45,001 nt of DNA from Promethearchaeota archaeon (lineage in GTDB: Archaea; Asgardarchaeota; Lokiarchaeia; Sigyniarchaeales; SOKP01): assembly GCA_004524535.1 (NCBI GenBank), contig SDNY01000011.1, positions 1-45,001 on the forward strand, in the 5' to 3' direction. Positions 33,333 to 41,527 of the stretch are shown in pieces. Both the position numbers and the translations under genes were made by a program. Below the pieces are notes generated by a model. The model was not told where the DNA came from, ran no database searches, and saw only the letters and a list, made by a program, of their open reading frames with translations. Each line of letters starts with the position of its first letter. Position 1 is the first letter of the stretch.

Positions 33333-34817
33333 ATGGCTTTACCGCTTCCAGGAACACCAGTTATAATTGATATCGGTAGTGCTTATGTTAAATTAGGTTT
33401 TGCTGGTGAACCTACACCTCGTTTTGTTTTTCCTTGTATTGTTGGTACCGAAAAATATAGAGCAGTAATGGTTGATGTTGGTGGTCAAAGGAATTATTAC
33501 GTTGGAAATGATGCTATGAAAATGAGAGGCGTCCTTAAAGTAAAATATCCTATACAGAGAGGCGCTATTATGGATTGGGAAGCGTACTACGAGATTTTAA
33601 ACTATATTTTTTATACTTTACTTAGAATAGAAAATCTTTCAAATTATCCCATAATTTATGCTGAGCATCCTTTTGTACCAAAAGAAACTAAAGAATTTAT
33701 AGCAAGAGTTTTGTTCGAAACGCATAAAATTAATTCTTTAATAATGTTGCAATCCCCATTTTTATCATTGTTTTCCGTTGGATTGACAACAGGATTGGTA
33801 ATTGAGAGTGGTGACGGGCTAACTTGGATTGTTCCAATCGTCAATGGGGTGATCCAACATCAAGCAATCCAAAAGTTAAATCTTGCTGGAATAGATGTAA
33901 ATCACAATTTAAGAACATTAATGATGAGAGAAGGAATTAATATTGAATCTTCAGCAGCAGAAGAAATATTAAAAGAGATAAAAGAAAAAAACTGCTATTT
34001 TGTATTAGATCCTAATAAGCCTCCAAGTTCGCAAGGTTCCTACAGTTTTCCAATGCCTGATGGCTCAGTTAAACAAATTCCAAGTAATGTTTTGCATGAA
34101 GCTCCTGAGGTGATGTTTCAACCTGGTATGTTAGGTTATAATATAATGAATATCCCCCAAGCGATAATATATTGTTTACAGATGATGGATAAAGCCTATT
34201 GGAATGATTTATTATCACACATTGTACTTTCAGGTGGAAACCTGTCTTATAGCGGATTTGAAGAACGATTAAAACAAGAATTAGGAGCACTTTTACCTCA
34301 ATTAGGCCCTATTCCTAAACCTCAAGTTCAGCAAACTCCTATTAGTAGCCAAGAAACTAAACTTGAAGCAATTAAAGTAAGAGAAAAAACAAAGGACACA
34401 TGTCCTGAATGTGGAGAATTAGTGGACTTATCTGATGGAAAAGAATCCTGTCCTAATTGTGGAGCGAGTATGAAATTGCCACAAGTATCCATAGATATAG
34501 GAAAGTCAGTTGATAAGAAATCGAAGAAATGTCCCCATTGTAATAAGAAAATTATTGATTCAACATCCGTCTTTTGCCCATTCTGTGGAAAAGGAATTGC
34601 TGATAACTTTACTAGTGTGAAGGAGTTTACAGATGTCTCAGATTCAGATGAGATAATTAAATTTTTTATTCCTGATAATCTTCAATATTCTATTTTTAAT
34701 GGATCCGCAATACTTGGAAGCCTTCCTAGCTTTCAGAATCTATTCGTTACATACGACGAATTTCAAGGTAATCCAAATGCCTTATACAGAGAGATTTCTG
34801 ATGTTTTTAAGTTATAA
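33333..34817 (+). CDS. Actin-family protein with a double zinc-ribbon insertion
   Basis: A 494-residue actin superfamily protein. Phosphate-1 is VIIDIGSAYVKLGFAGEP, phosphate-2 VIESGDGLTWIVPIVNG, the adenosine motif IVLSGGNLSYSGFEERL, and the C-terminus YSIFNGSAILGSLPSFQNLF matches actin's Y-S-V-W-I-G-G-S-I-L-A-S-L. Asgard actins assemble into filaments, and this may be a related Arp-type protein. Between the adenosine motif and the last motif, where actin has about 30 residues, there are about 100 extra with two zinc ribbons: C357/C360/C373/C376 and C400/C403/C415/C418. The actin His in SGDGVTH is Trp here, while the active-site Gln (LIMLQSPFLSLF) is kept with one extra residue after it, so nucleotide hydrolysis may differ. 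There is no signal or membrane segment, so it is cytosolic. Confidence 0.93.
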   Translation: MALPLPGTPVIIDIGSAYVKLGFAGEPTPRFVFPCIVGTEKYRAVMVDVGGQRNYYVGNDAMKMRGVLKVKYPIQRGAIMDWEAYYEILNYIFYTLLRIENLSNYPIIYAEHPFVPKETKEFIARVLFETHKINSLIMLQSPFLSLFSVGLTTGLVIESGDGLTWIVPIVNGVIQHQAIQKLNLAGIDVNHNLRTLMMREGINIESSAAEEILKEIKEKNCYFVLDPNKPPSSQGSYSFPMPDGSVKQIPSNVLHEAPEVMFQPGMLGYNIMNIPQAIIYCLQMMDKAYWNDLLSHIVLSGGNLSYSGFEERLKQELGALLPQLGPIPKPQVQQTPISSQETKLEAIKVREKTKDTCPECGELVDLSDGKESCPNCGASMKLPQVSIDIGKSVDKKSKKCPHCNKKIIDSTSVFCPFCGKGIADNFTSVKEFTDVSDSDEIIKFFIPDNLQYSIFNGSAILGSLPSFQNLFVTYDEFQGNPNALYREISDVFKL

Positions 34818-34948
34818 CTAAAACTAATTGTTTTTCATCAAGAATCATAAAAAAATCTACTTAAATTGTTTTAAATTTCGATAATTTTTAATTTCAAGTT
34901 GAATTTAGAAATTTAAGTTTAAAAGATTAATCTAAGGTAATTACTTAA

Positions 34949-36106
34949 TTGAAAATATCGAAAATTCGATTATTAACAATTTTTATGTTATTCCTTGTGA
35001 TCTCTTTGAGTTTATCACCATTCGCATTAGCAAAAACACGAAAAACGTATTTATCTGATTTTCTCTTAGATAATTTTATCGATGATGAAGGTTTTTCAAA
35101 CTGCAATAGAGAAGATTATCGTGATGATAGTAATGAGGTCTCATACGAAGCAACCGCTTATGCTTTAGAAATTCTTGGAAAATATAATATGTTAGAAGAA
35201 AAAGATCTGTTTGGAAAAGTTGAAAAGAGATATAATTCTTCAGATCTTCAAGACGATTTAGAAGAACACCTTAACTCCATGTATACGTCTGGTATTAAAG
35301 ATATATATGATACATATTATATCTTAAAATCTTTAGAAGAAATGGACGAAGAAATAGATTCAACTTTGGCCCTTCGAATTAAATTATATCTCGATGGTGC
35401 TGCCCAGAGTAATGGAGGTTTTGCTGCTACAGATACTTCTACATCAGCTACTCTAATTTCAACCTATTTTGCGTTACAAATTTATGACTTAATAGATCAA
35501 CCTCTCCCAGATCCAAGGGGTTTTGTCTTGTCGTGTGGTAATCCTGATGATCCTGATGGGGGATATGGAGGTGAACCTGAATCTTCCTCAACTATCGCCA
35601 ATACTTTTTATGCTATTTTAATCATGGATTTCTTAGATGATTTCGATGCTTTAATCTCAGAAAGTTTGACGATTAGTTATCTTAATTCGTTTTATATAGA
35701 TGATGAGGAAGATGAAGATAATTACGGGGGATATTTACCTGATCAAAATGCTAAATATGCATTAATTAGTAGTACTTACTATTGTCTAAAAGCCATTTCT
35801 TTACTCGATAAAGATGAAATAGAAGATGAAGATGCTACTTCAGAATGGCTTTTAGATCGACAGAATTTCCAAGACGGAGGTTTTGTTGATCAAAGTGAAG
35901 GATACGAACAAAAATATTCTTCAGTAATTAGTACTTATTTTGCCCAAGAAGCGTTAGATTTACTAGGTAAGGAAGATTTATTAGAAGAGAAGGTGTTCAT
36001 GCTGGAGTGGGAATGGTACGATTTTTTAATATTCTTTATTATCTTGATTGCTCTTATCACATTGGGAATAATAGGTCTTTATATTAGGCGAAAGAGAAGA
36101 CTATAA
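34949..36106 (+). CDS. Secreted membrane-anchored alpha/alpha-toroid (prenyltransferase-like) protein
   Basis: A 385-residue protein. A signal peptide (about 1-29, ending SPFALA) is followed by an alpha/alpha toroid of the prenyltransferase/squalene-cyclase/TED superfamily, with repeated Gly-rich turns each followed by a Ser/Thr-rich helix: NGGFAATDTSTSATLISTYF, GGYGGEPESSSTIANTFYAI, YGGYLPD and QDGGFVDQSEGYEQKYSSVI. A C-terminal helix (about 355-378) and a basic RRKRRL end anchor it, with the toroid outside. It lacks the Asp/Cys/His zinc site of protein prenyltransferase beta subunits and no thioester CGEQ is seen, so it is probably a binding domain. The TTG start at 34949 gives the best signal peptide. 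Its last codons are repeated just downstream. Confidence 0.83.
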   Translation: MKISKIRLLTIFMLFLVISLSLSPFALAKTRKTYLSDFLLDNFIDDEGFSNCNREDYRDDSNEVSYEATAYALEILGKYNMLEEKDLFGKVEKRYNSSDLQDDLEEHLNSMYTSGIKDIYDTYYILKSLEEMDEEIDSTLALRIKLYLDGAAQSNGGFAATDTSTSATLISTYFALQIYDLIDQPLPDPRGFVLSCGNPDDPDGGYGGEPESSSTIANTFYAILIMDFLDDFDALISESLTISYLNSFYIDDEEDEDNYGGYLPDQNAKYALISSTYYCLKAISLLDKDEIEDEDATSEWLLDRQNFQDGGFVDQSEGYEQKYSSVISTYFAQEALDLLGKEDLLEEKVFMLEWEWYDFLIFFIILIALITLGIIGLYIRRKRRL

Positions 36107-36213
36107 AGCATTTTTATATCTGGCGAAGGAGGAAATTATAAAATAACATAATATTTATAATTATTACTAGTTAATTTATTTATATTAGGCGAAAAAGAAG
36201 ATTATAAAACATT
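36077..36213 (+). repeat. Pair of about 36-bp direct repeats at the end of the toroid gene
   Basis: The stretch 36077-36113, which encodes the last codons YIRRKRRL and the stop, recurs at 36178-36213 with three or four changes (tttatattaggcgaaa, then agaaga, then tataaa). The copies are about 101 bp apart in the spacer before folD. This is a small local duplication with no gene between the copies. Confidence 0.75.
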
Positions 36214-36231
36214 CATAGCGATTTGGTAATA

Positions 36232-37092
36232 ATGGGAAAAATTCTCGATGGAAGGAAACTGGCAAATCAATTGAATTTAAAATTAAAAAATGAAATTCTT
36301 GGAGTCATAAAAAGGACAAAGATTAAGCCAAAATTAGCCACAATCTTGGTTGGAGAAGATCCAGCATCAAAAATATATGTGAATATTAAACATAAAACAT
36401 GTACTCAAGTTGGGATTGACTCATCTCAAGTTAATCTGAGTGGAGATATAAACAAGACAGAATTATTTAATGAAATAGAAAAATTAAATCAAGATGCAAC
36501 TATTCATGGGATATTATTACAATTGCCTCTCCCCTTGAAAATTCGAGACTTTACCCCTCAATTTCTTGAAAAAATTTCACCAATTAAAGATGTAGATGGT
36601 TTTCATCCTATAAATAGAGGTAAACTCTTTGATTATAACGAAGAATTAGCCCCGTGTACCCCTAAAGGCATAATCGCACTATTAGAACATTATAATGTCG
36701 AAATAAAAGGAAAAGATGTAACCATAATTAATCGGTCCAATCTTGTAGGGAAACCATTGATTTTTATGCTTTTAAAAAGAAATGCTACACCGACTATATG
36801 CCATACATCTACTAAAGACTTAGACCGCTGTATAAAACAGGCGGATATTTTAGTAGTCGCTGTAAGCCGGCCAAACTTTATTACTAAAGAAAAGATTAAA
36901 GAGGGTGTAATAATAATTGATGTCGGAACCAATAGGGTAGAAGGTAAATTATGTGGAGATGTAGATTTTGAAGATGTATTAGAAAAAGTTAGTATGATTA
37001 CGCCAGTTCCAGGTGGTGTTGGTCCGATGACTGTAAGTTATTTGCTTCGAAATACTTTCAATGCGTTTAAAAAACAAATAAATATAAATTAA
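36232..37092 (+). CDS. folD: Bifunctional methylenetetrahydrofolate dehydrogenase/cyclohydrolase FolD
   Basis: A 286-residue FolD from the ATG at 36232 (the TTG at 36223 would add three residues). It interconverts methylene-, methenyl- and formyl-tetrahydrofolate. The catalytic domain has LATILVGEDPASKIYVNIKH with the conserved Lys that follows the Tyr, ILLQLPLP, and KDVDGFHPINRGKL. The Rossmann domain has VTIINRSNLVGKPL, ATPTICHTST, and the end VDFEDVLEKVSMITPVPGGVGPMT. The length is normal. In Lokiarchaeia this enzyme belongs to the folate-dependent methyl branch and to purine synthesis; most methanogens use methanopterin instead. It has no evident operon partner. Confidence 0.95.
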   Translation: MGKILDGRKLANQLNLKLKNEILGVIKRTKIKPKLATILVGEDPASKIYVNIKHKTCTQVGIDSSQVNLSGDINKTELFNEIEKLNQDATIHGILLQLPLPLKIRDFTPQFLEKISPIKDVDGFHPINRGKLFDYNEELAPCTPKGIIALLEHYNVEIKGKDVTIINRSNLVGKPLIFMLLKRNATPTICHTSTKDLDRCIKQADILVVAVSRPNFITKEKIKEGVIIIDVGTNRVEGKLCGDVDFEDVLEKVSMITPVPGGVGPMTVSYLLRNTFNAFKKQININ

Positions 37093-37203
37093 ATAAAAAT
37101 CGAAGAAAAAAAATAAATTAATAAATTATTATTTTAACATTATAAAATAAACAATTAAAGAATATTCCAAAATTTAATTAAATATGTTTGTATAATTTGG
37201 GTT

Positions 37204-37656
37204 ATGGCTGTTCTTGAATGCGGAATTAATATAGGTAATAGGAATCTAATAGAGGTTCGATACTACGCATCATCAGATGTTTTAGATCCAAATCTCCGTG
37301 CAGGATTTCTATCTGCTTTAGAAAGTTTTACTACTGAAGTATTCTCTGACAGCATCAATGTGGTCTCCCTTGCTTCTTTTAAATTAGTTTGTTTCTGTGA
37401 GATGGTAGCATTACCCGGCGAAGACAAAGATAATACTCAACCTTTATTAGCATATGCCATAATAGAAAAAGAAACAGAGTCAGAAGTAGTTAAACGTCTT
37501 TTAAATAAAATTATTATGACCTTCCAGAATCGCTATTCTGTGTTAGATATTTTCGAAAAAAAACCTAAATATTTCAAAAAATTTGATATAAGGATTAGCG
37601 ACATTCTCGGTGATTTAAAAATGAAGACAGAAGACCGGTTCAAATCTCTCTTCTGA
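37204..37656 (+). CDS. Small longin-like domain protein
   Basis: A 150-residue single-domain protein. Its centre (VLDPNLRAGFLSALESFTTE) closely matches the cytosolic domain of the giant surface protein (EIDPELISGFLTAVSSFGRE), and the strand-helix order (two strands, helix, three strands, C-terminal helix) fits longin or Roadblock-like folds. Such domains in Asgard archaea are counterparts of eukaryotic trafficking and GTPase-regulating modules. It lies 37 bases before a TGS-domain GTPase on the same strand, a likely operon, which suggests it may regulate or scaffold that GTPase. The resemblance between the two proteins is seen; the fold call is inference. Confidence 0.75.
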   Translation: MAVLECGINIGNRNLIEVRYYASSDVLDPNLRAGFLSALESFTTEVFSDSINVVSLASFKLVCFCEMVALPGEDKDNTQPLLAYAIIEKETESEVVKRLLNKIIMTFQNRYSVLDIFEKKPKYFKKFDIRISDILGDLKMKTEDRFKSLF

Positions 37657-37693
37657 AGTAATGATTTAATTTATTTTTTAGTTGTGATATAAT

Positions 37694-38887
37694 TTGAGTT
37701 CGAATATTGGACCTGAAGCGCAAGCTGCTTACCAGAAGTATCTTGATGCTGGTTCTTTAGATGAAAAAATTAAGAGATTAGAAGAATTTCTATCTCTAGT
37801 TCCTAAACATAAGGCAACCGAGAAAATTGTAGCTCTCAATAGATCTCGTCTTGCTAAATTAAAGCGCCAACAAGAAGAACATAAACAGAGATTGAAATCC
37901 TTAGGTAAAAAAAGCCCATTTTCAATCAAAAAAGAAGGTATTCAAGTAATTCTGATAAGTGATTATTATAATCCCGGTGTTGGAAAGAGTTCAATTTTAA
38001 ATTACTTAACCGGGGCAGCTAAAAAGAAAATTGGTAAATTTACATCAATTCCTGAAATAGGTATATATAAATTTAAAAAAATAAAATTTCAAATAGTTGA
38101 TATGCCCTCTATAATGGAAGGTGCGTCAAAAGGAGTAGGCAATGGTAAAGAAATTCTCGCACAAATTAGATCCTCAGATTTAATATGTTTTTGTATTGAT
38201 TTATCACGAAATTTTGAAAATCAGATGAATTTAATACTAACCGAACTTTCTAACGCAGATATTAAAATAAATATTCCGCCTCCCCCTATAACTATTGAAA
38301 AAACGGGTTCCAACAAAATCCAAATATTTTATTTATCAAGTGAAGCTCAAAATATGGAAAACATGGAGGATTTAAACGAACAAATAATTGAAGTTGTCCA
38401 AGAAGCTGGAATCCGAAATGGTATTGTAAAAATTTATGGTGAAATCACTCTTGCTCAAGTTGTCGACGCTTTAACTCCTTCAGTAGTATATAAAGACGGA
38501 ATAATTTTAGCAACTAAAGGAGATCTCCCTCACACTGAAACTGCTTATCTTAATTTAAAAAATCATTATTCTTCTCAATTTCCGCTAATTATTGGTACAA
38601 GCATTAAGAAAAACAACTTTCCTAACAAATTTGGAGAAATTATTTTAGAGTATTTAGATAAGATAAAGATTTATACTATGAACATTTCTGGAAAGGTTGC
38701 TGAGAAACCTCTTATAATGGATAAGGGTTCTACTGTAAAAGATGTAGCATTTCGGATTCATAAAAGTTTCAAAGAATTATTTGATTATGCTGTCGTTATT
38801 AGAGAAGGAGCTCGTCAAAAAAAGAAAAGAGTGGGTATAGATTATAAATTAAAAGATAATGATATTATAGAGATTCATACTGTTTAA
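37694..38887 (+). CDS. DRG/Obg-like GTPase with C-terminal TGS domain
   Basis: A 397-residue TRAFAC GTPase. The N-terminal helix with VPKHKATEKIVALNRSRLAK is the DRG-type leader. The G domain begins at about residue 85 with VILISDYYNPGVGKSSILNY as G1, two residues longer than usual and without the first Gly. IVDMPSIMEG stands for G3 (the DTPG/DTPP position), and ILATKGDLPH probably for G4 (NKxD-like TKGD). The TGS domain covers about 325-397 (LIMDKGSTVKDVAFRIHKSF, then KLKDNDIIEIHTV). DRG proteins bind ribosomes with a partner protein. TTG at 37694 is used as start. The altered G1 and G4 suggest modified nucleotide binding. It is probably co-transcribed with the longin-like gene. Confidence 0.85.
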   Translation: MSSNIGPEAQAAYQKYLDAGSLDEKIKRLEEFLSLVPKHKATEKIVALNRSRLAKLKRQQEEHKQRLKSLGKKSPFSIKKEGIQVILISDYYNPGVGKSSILNYLTGAAKKKIGKFTSIPEIGIYKFKKIKFQIVDMPSIMEGASKGVGNGKEILAQIRSSDLICFCIDLSRNFENQMNLILTELSNADIKINIPPPPITIEKTGSNKIQIFYLSSEAQNMENMEDLNEQIIEVVQEAGIRNGIVKIYGEITLAQVVDALTPSVVYKDGIILATKGDLPHTETAYLNLKNHYSSQFPLIIGTSIKKNNFPNKFGEIILEYLDKIKIYTMNISGKVAEKPLIMDKGSTVKDVAFRIHKSFKELFDYAVVIREGARQKKKRVGIDYKLKDNDIIEIHTV

Positions 38888-38948
38888 AATAAAAAATAGC
38901 TATTTTAATTTAAAACTAGAAGAATAAAATAATTTAATTTTTATTATT

Positions 38949-39092
38949 TCAATGCGACGTTATAAGTTCAATTATTTGAGGAATTTTAGAGATTTGATCT
39001 ATATAAAGTTGATTTAATTTAGAAATTCCTCCTGAAATATTTTTAATACTTTCAAACGAGTAAATTAAATTCTCTAGATAATCAATTATACT
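38949..39092 (-). pseudogene. Detached copy of the helicase 3' end
   Basis: On the minus strand this reads IDYLENLIYSFESIKNIS and then QISKIPQIIE up to a TGA at 38949-38951. It matches the C-terminal end of the helicase at 41528 (IDYLENLIYSLESIKNIS, then QISQIPEIIE), with loss of similarity upstream of the IDYLEN block. No start codon precedes it. It is a remnant of a duplicated helicase tail on the far side of the HNH gene. Confidence 0.82.
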
Positions 39093-39115
39093 AAAGAAAA
39101 AGATAAAAAGAATTT

Positions 39116-39445
39116 TTATATTGATTGATAGTGATCTCTAAAATGAAAAATTAGACTAACGATTTCTTTTCCTCTGTTATTCAAGATAAACTTAGTAGGA
39201 TTATAAGCTCTTCCACCAATAATATCTACATATTGTTTGATAAATTTACTATTTCTCTCAAAGAAATTAAGTATAGTTGAGTTGTCTTTTATTCCTATAT
39301 AGTTCATTAAAGAGGTTGTTGTGGCGACATTTCCCTGTTTTGAAATTTCATAAATCGCTGTTAGATATCTCTCAAAACTCCCATGAATTCGATAAGATTT
39401 CTTTAAAGGATTAATAATTGAAATTGTACTACTGATAGAGTATAT
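39116..39445 (-). pseudogene. Winged-helix fragment, probably the frameshifted C-terminus of the HNH protein
   Basis: A conventional call gives 63 codons from ATG 39305, but the frame is coherent upstream to about 39445, overlapping the end of the HNH gene. It reads SYRIHGSFERYLTAIYEISK, then NVATTTSLMNYIGIKDNS and RAYNPTKFILNNRGKEIVSL. This looks like a DtxR/MarR-type winged helix: a YLTAIYEI opening helix, a recognition helix, and a wing ending in NNRGKEIV. No start codon exists before 39305, while the HNH protein ends abruptly in a short hydrophobic tail (SVVQFQLLIL) in another frame at the same place. The simplest reading is one protein split by a frameshift near 39430-39445. Confidence 0.6.
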
Positions 39446-41382
39446 CTACTATTGGTATTATTATAATCGTCAATTATTTTCTTAGCAATATTTTTATCTT
39501 CATAGATTCTATGCGATAGATGAATGAATTTATTGTGAATAACTTTATGACAATTCGCACAAATATATCCGACTTTTTCTTGTTCTAAAATCTTAACAAT
39601 CTCAGAGCAAGAAAGATCATATAGTTTAGAAGCATTTATTGTCTTAGTCTTTTTATCAGCATGATGACCGACAATAGCTGGTAGGTGTTTTACTACACTA
39701 AATTCCTTACAAGCTGAACAATATTTCCCATAAAAAGTCTCTATTATATGCTTTCGCTTTAGTTTTCTTTTAATATATTTTCTTATCTCTCTTTTATCTT
39801 CTAAGGATTTATTCTTTGTCTTACGAAAGTTGTTTATTGATGTCCTAATAAGTATGTGAATCAATTCTGCGGGTAAGGAAAAAATATTTTCCCAGTTGAT
39901 AAGATATTGAAAATAACGATAATATTTATTGTGATATTTAACTTTATGATGGTTTCTACATACAAGCTTCACATTTTCTGATTCCATCAATTTTATCATA
40001 TAATCTAAAAAATTTGGATTAGCTCTATTCTCAGAAAACAAATGGTATAGGTAGCTTTCATTAAATTCAATCTTTTTCTCTTTTTTATGATGGAATTCCA
40101 AAGCACTTAATCTAGAAATATCTGTATTAATTACCAAACCTTCTTTCGAACATTCAAGACATTTTCCTTTTCCATCTTTAAAATACTTCCCTCCATAAAT
40201 GTTTTTAATTGCGTAAAGCAATAATTTACTTCCGATAATCTTTCTATACTCACGAGAAATTATCCGATTTGCTTTCAATTGATCCTTAGGCTGATCTTTT
40301 GAAGCGGTAGAACGATTTGGAAAAAAATCGGAATGTCTGGATTTCTTCAAAAAATCAACAATGTCGATAACATTCTTGTGAAAATTGGCAGATGTCGATA
40401 ATAAGTTTATACCTTTTTCTTCCAAAAAATCTGTTAATGGTTTAATTACGAGAGTAGCACCAATCTTTTTGTGAATATTGCTTGTAATAATCAAAAGTTT
40501 TATTAGCTTACCTAAATCAGTAAAGTATTTAATAAATTTGTCTTTATCTTGATTAACCATCTGTTGAAGTACTTTAATGTCTTTTTGTGTTAGTTGCTGT
40601 GGAAGCTCAATGTTTTTTTGGACATTATCTTTTAAACGCATAACTAATTTGGATATTTTAATCTCGTTACTCATTATTTCTTCAAAAAAAAATAGTGAAA
40701 TGATTTTTTTAATATTATCAAATCCCCATGTAGTATAAGATAATCCAATTCTCGGATATAGATGTTTAAAGTATTTATTATAATATCTAGCAATATTATC
40801 TGAACTTATACCACTTATATTAGACATATATGACGTGGTAATTTTAGGCATGTTTTCGTTTGAAGAAGCAACAGTATAAATAATATTAGCAGCAATATTC
40901 TTAAGATTTGCGGTTATACGGATTGTAAATCCGCCTTTTTCTGCTCTTGAAATATGGCTATCTAATATCTTTTCAGATTTCAATAAAAGATTCTTCTTCT
41001 GTTCCGCCGTACATTCAATTAAATCAATAAATTTTTTAAGATATTCTAATACAATTTCTCGAAAATTAAGAATATGAATGGCTAAAGAATCGGTTATATC
41101 ATCTTCAATAGGTTCTTCAGAGATAAATCTCTTTTCATTTGTCAGAAGGGGGATACTACATTCTTCATTTGGACAACATATAGGTTCTTCATTCCAGTTT
41201 AAATCTTCTGTAGAATCTTCAATAGTCAATTTTTTCATGGGGAGGTCAATATTTGTATTCATGTTATTATTAGGTAAATCATCCCTTCTCTTAGCTGGAG
41301 TTTGAAGAGATTTATTTTCGCCGATACAAAATGGATCATCATCATGATATTCTCCAAACTCATCATCTTTATCTTCGGGCAC
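39403..41382 (-). CDS. TFB-like cyclin-fold protein with two HNH-type zinc/nuclease modules
   Basis: A 659-residue protein of no named family. Residues 1-80 are polar and acidic, with one CxxxxC pair (CCPNEECS). Residues about 150-215 resemble a TFIIB cyclin repeat with its helix-turn-helix: KNIAANIIYTVAS, ISGISSDNIARYYNKYFKHL, comparable with AAGALYLVCK and ITNITLCKRYKEIL in the TFB at 10015. A helical middle follows. Then come two HNH-like modules: C408/C411 with LEFHHKKEK and LVCRNHHKVKYH, and CSACKE with IVGHHADKK and YICANCHKVIH. HNH modules cut DNA in homing and restriction enzymes. The C-terminus is probably cut by a frameshift into the winged-helix frame (39116-39445). It lies between the helicase gene and a copy of the helicase tail, suggesting a decaying inserted element. 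Confidence 0.7.
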   Translation of the reverse strand: MPEDKDDEFGEYHDDDPFCIGENKSLQTPAKRRDDLPNNNMNTNIDLPMKKLTIEDSTEDLNWNEEPICCPNEECSIPLLTNEKRFISEEPIEDDITDSLAIHILNFREIVLEYLKKFIDLIECTAEQKKNLLLKSEKILDSHISRAEKGGFTIRITANLKNIAANIIYTVASSNENMPKITTSYMSNISGISSDNIARYYNKYFKHLYPRIGLSYTTWGFDNIKKIISLFFFEEIMSNEIKISKLVMRLKDNVQKNIELPQQLTQKDIKVLQQMVNQDKDKFIKYFTDLGKLIKLLIITSNIHKKIGATLVIKPLTDFLEEKGINLLSTSANFHKNVIDIVDFLKKSRHSDFFPNRSTASKDQPKDQLKANRIISREYRKIIGSKLLLYAIKNIYGGKYFKDGKGKCLECSKEGLVINTDISRLSALEFHHKKEKKIEFNESYLYHLFSENRANPNFLDYMIKLMESENVKLVCRNHHKVKYHNKYYRYFQYLINWENIFSLPAELIHILIRTSINNFRKTKNKSLEDKREIRKYIKRKLKRKHIIETFYGKYCSACKEFSVVKHLPAIVGHHADKKTKTINASKLYDLSCSEIVKILEQEKVGYICANCHKVIHNKFIHLSHRIYEDKNIAKKIIDDYNNTNSRYTLSVVQFQLLIL

Positions 41383-41527
41383 TATAAAACCTCAAGTCAG
41401 TTTCTAATAAATATATTCTTTTAATCATTTAAATATGTTTTATCTTAATAAAATAAAACAAAAAGTTATTATAAATAAAAAGAGTTAACAGATTTTCAAA
41501 AATCGAAAATTAGAATCTTACTTCTAA

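Noticed and set aside
39116-39307. 63-codon frame as an independent gene
   Set aside because: The winged-helix fold begins upstream of its first ATG, so a start there would remove the first helix. A fragment of a longer protein explains it better.
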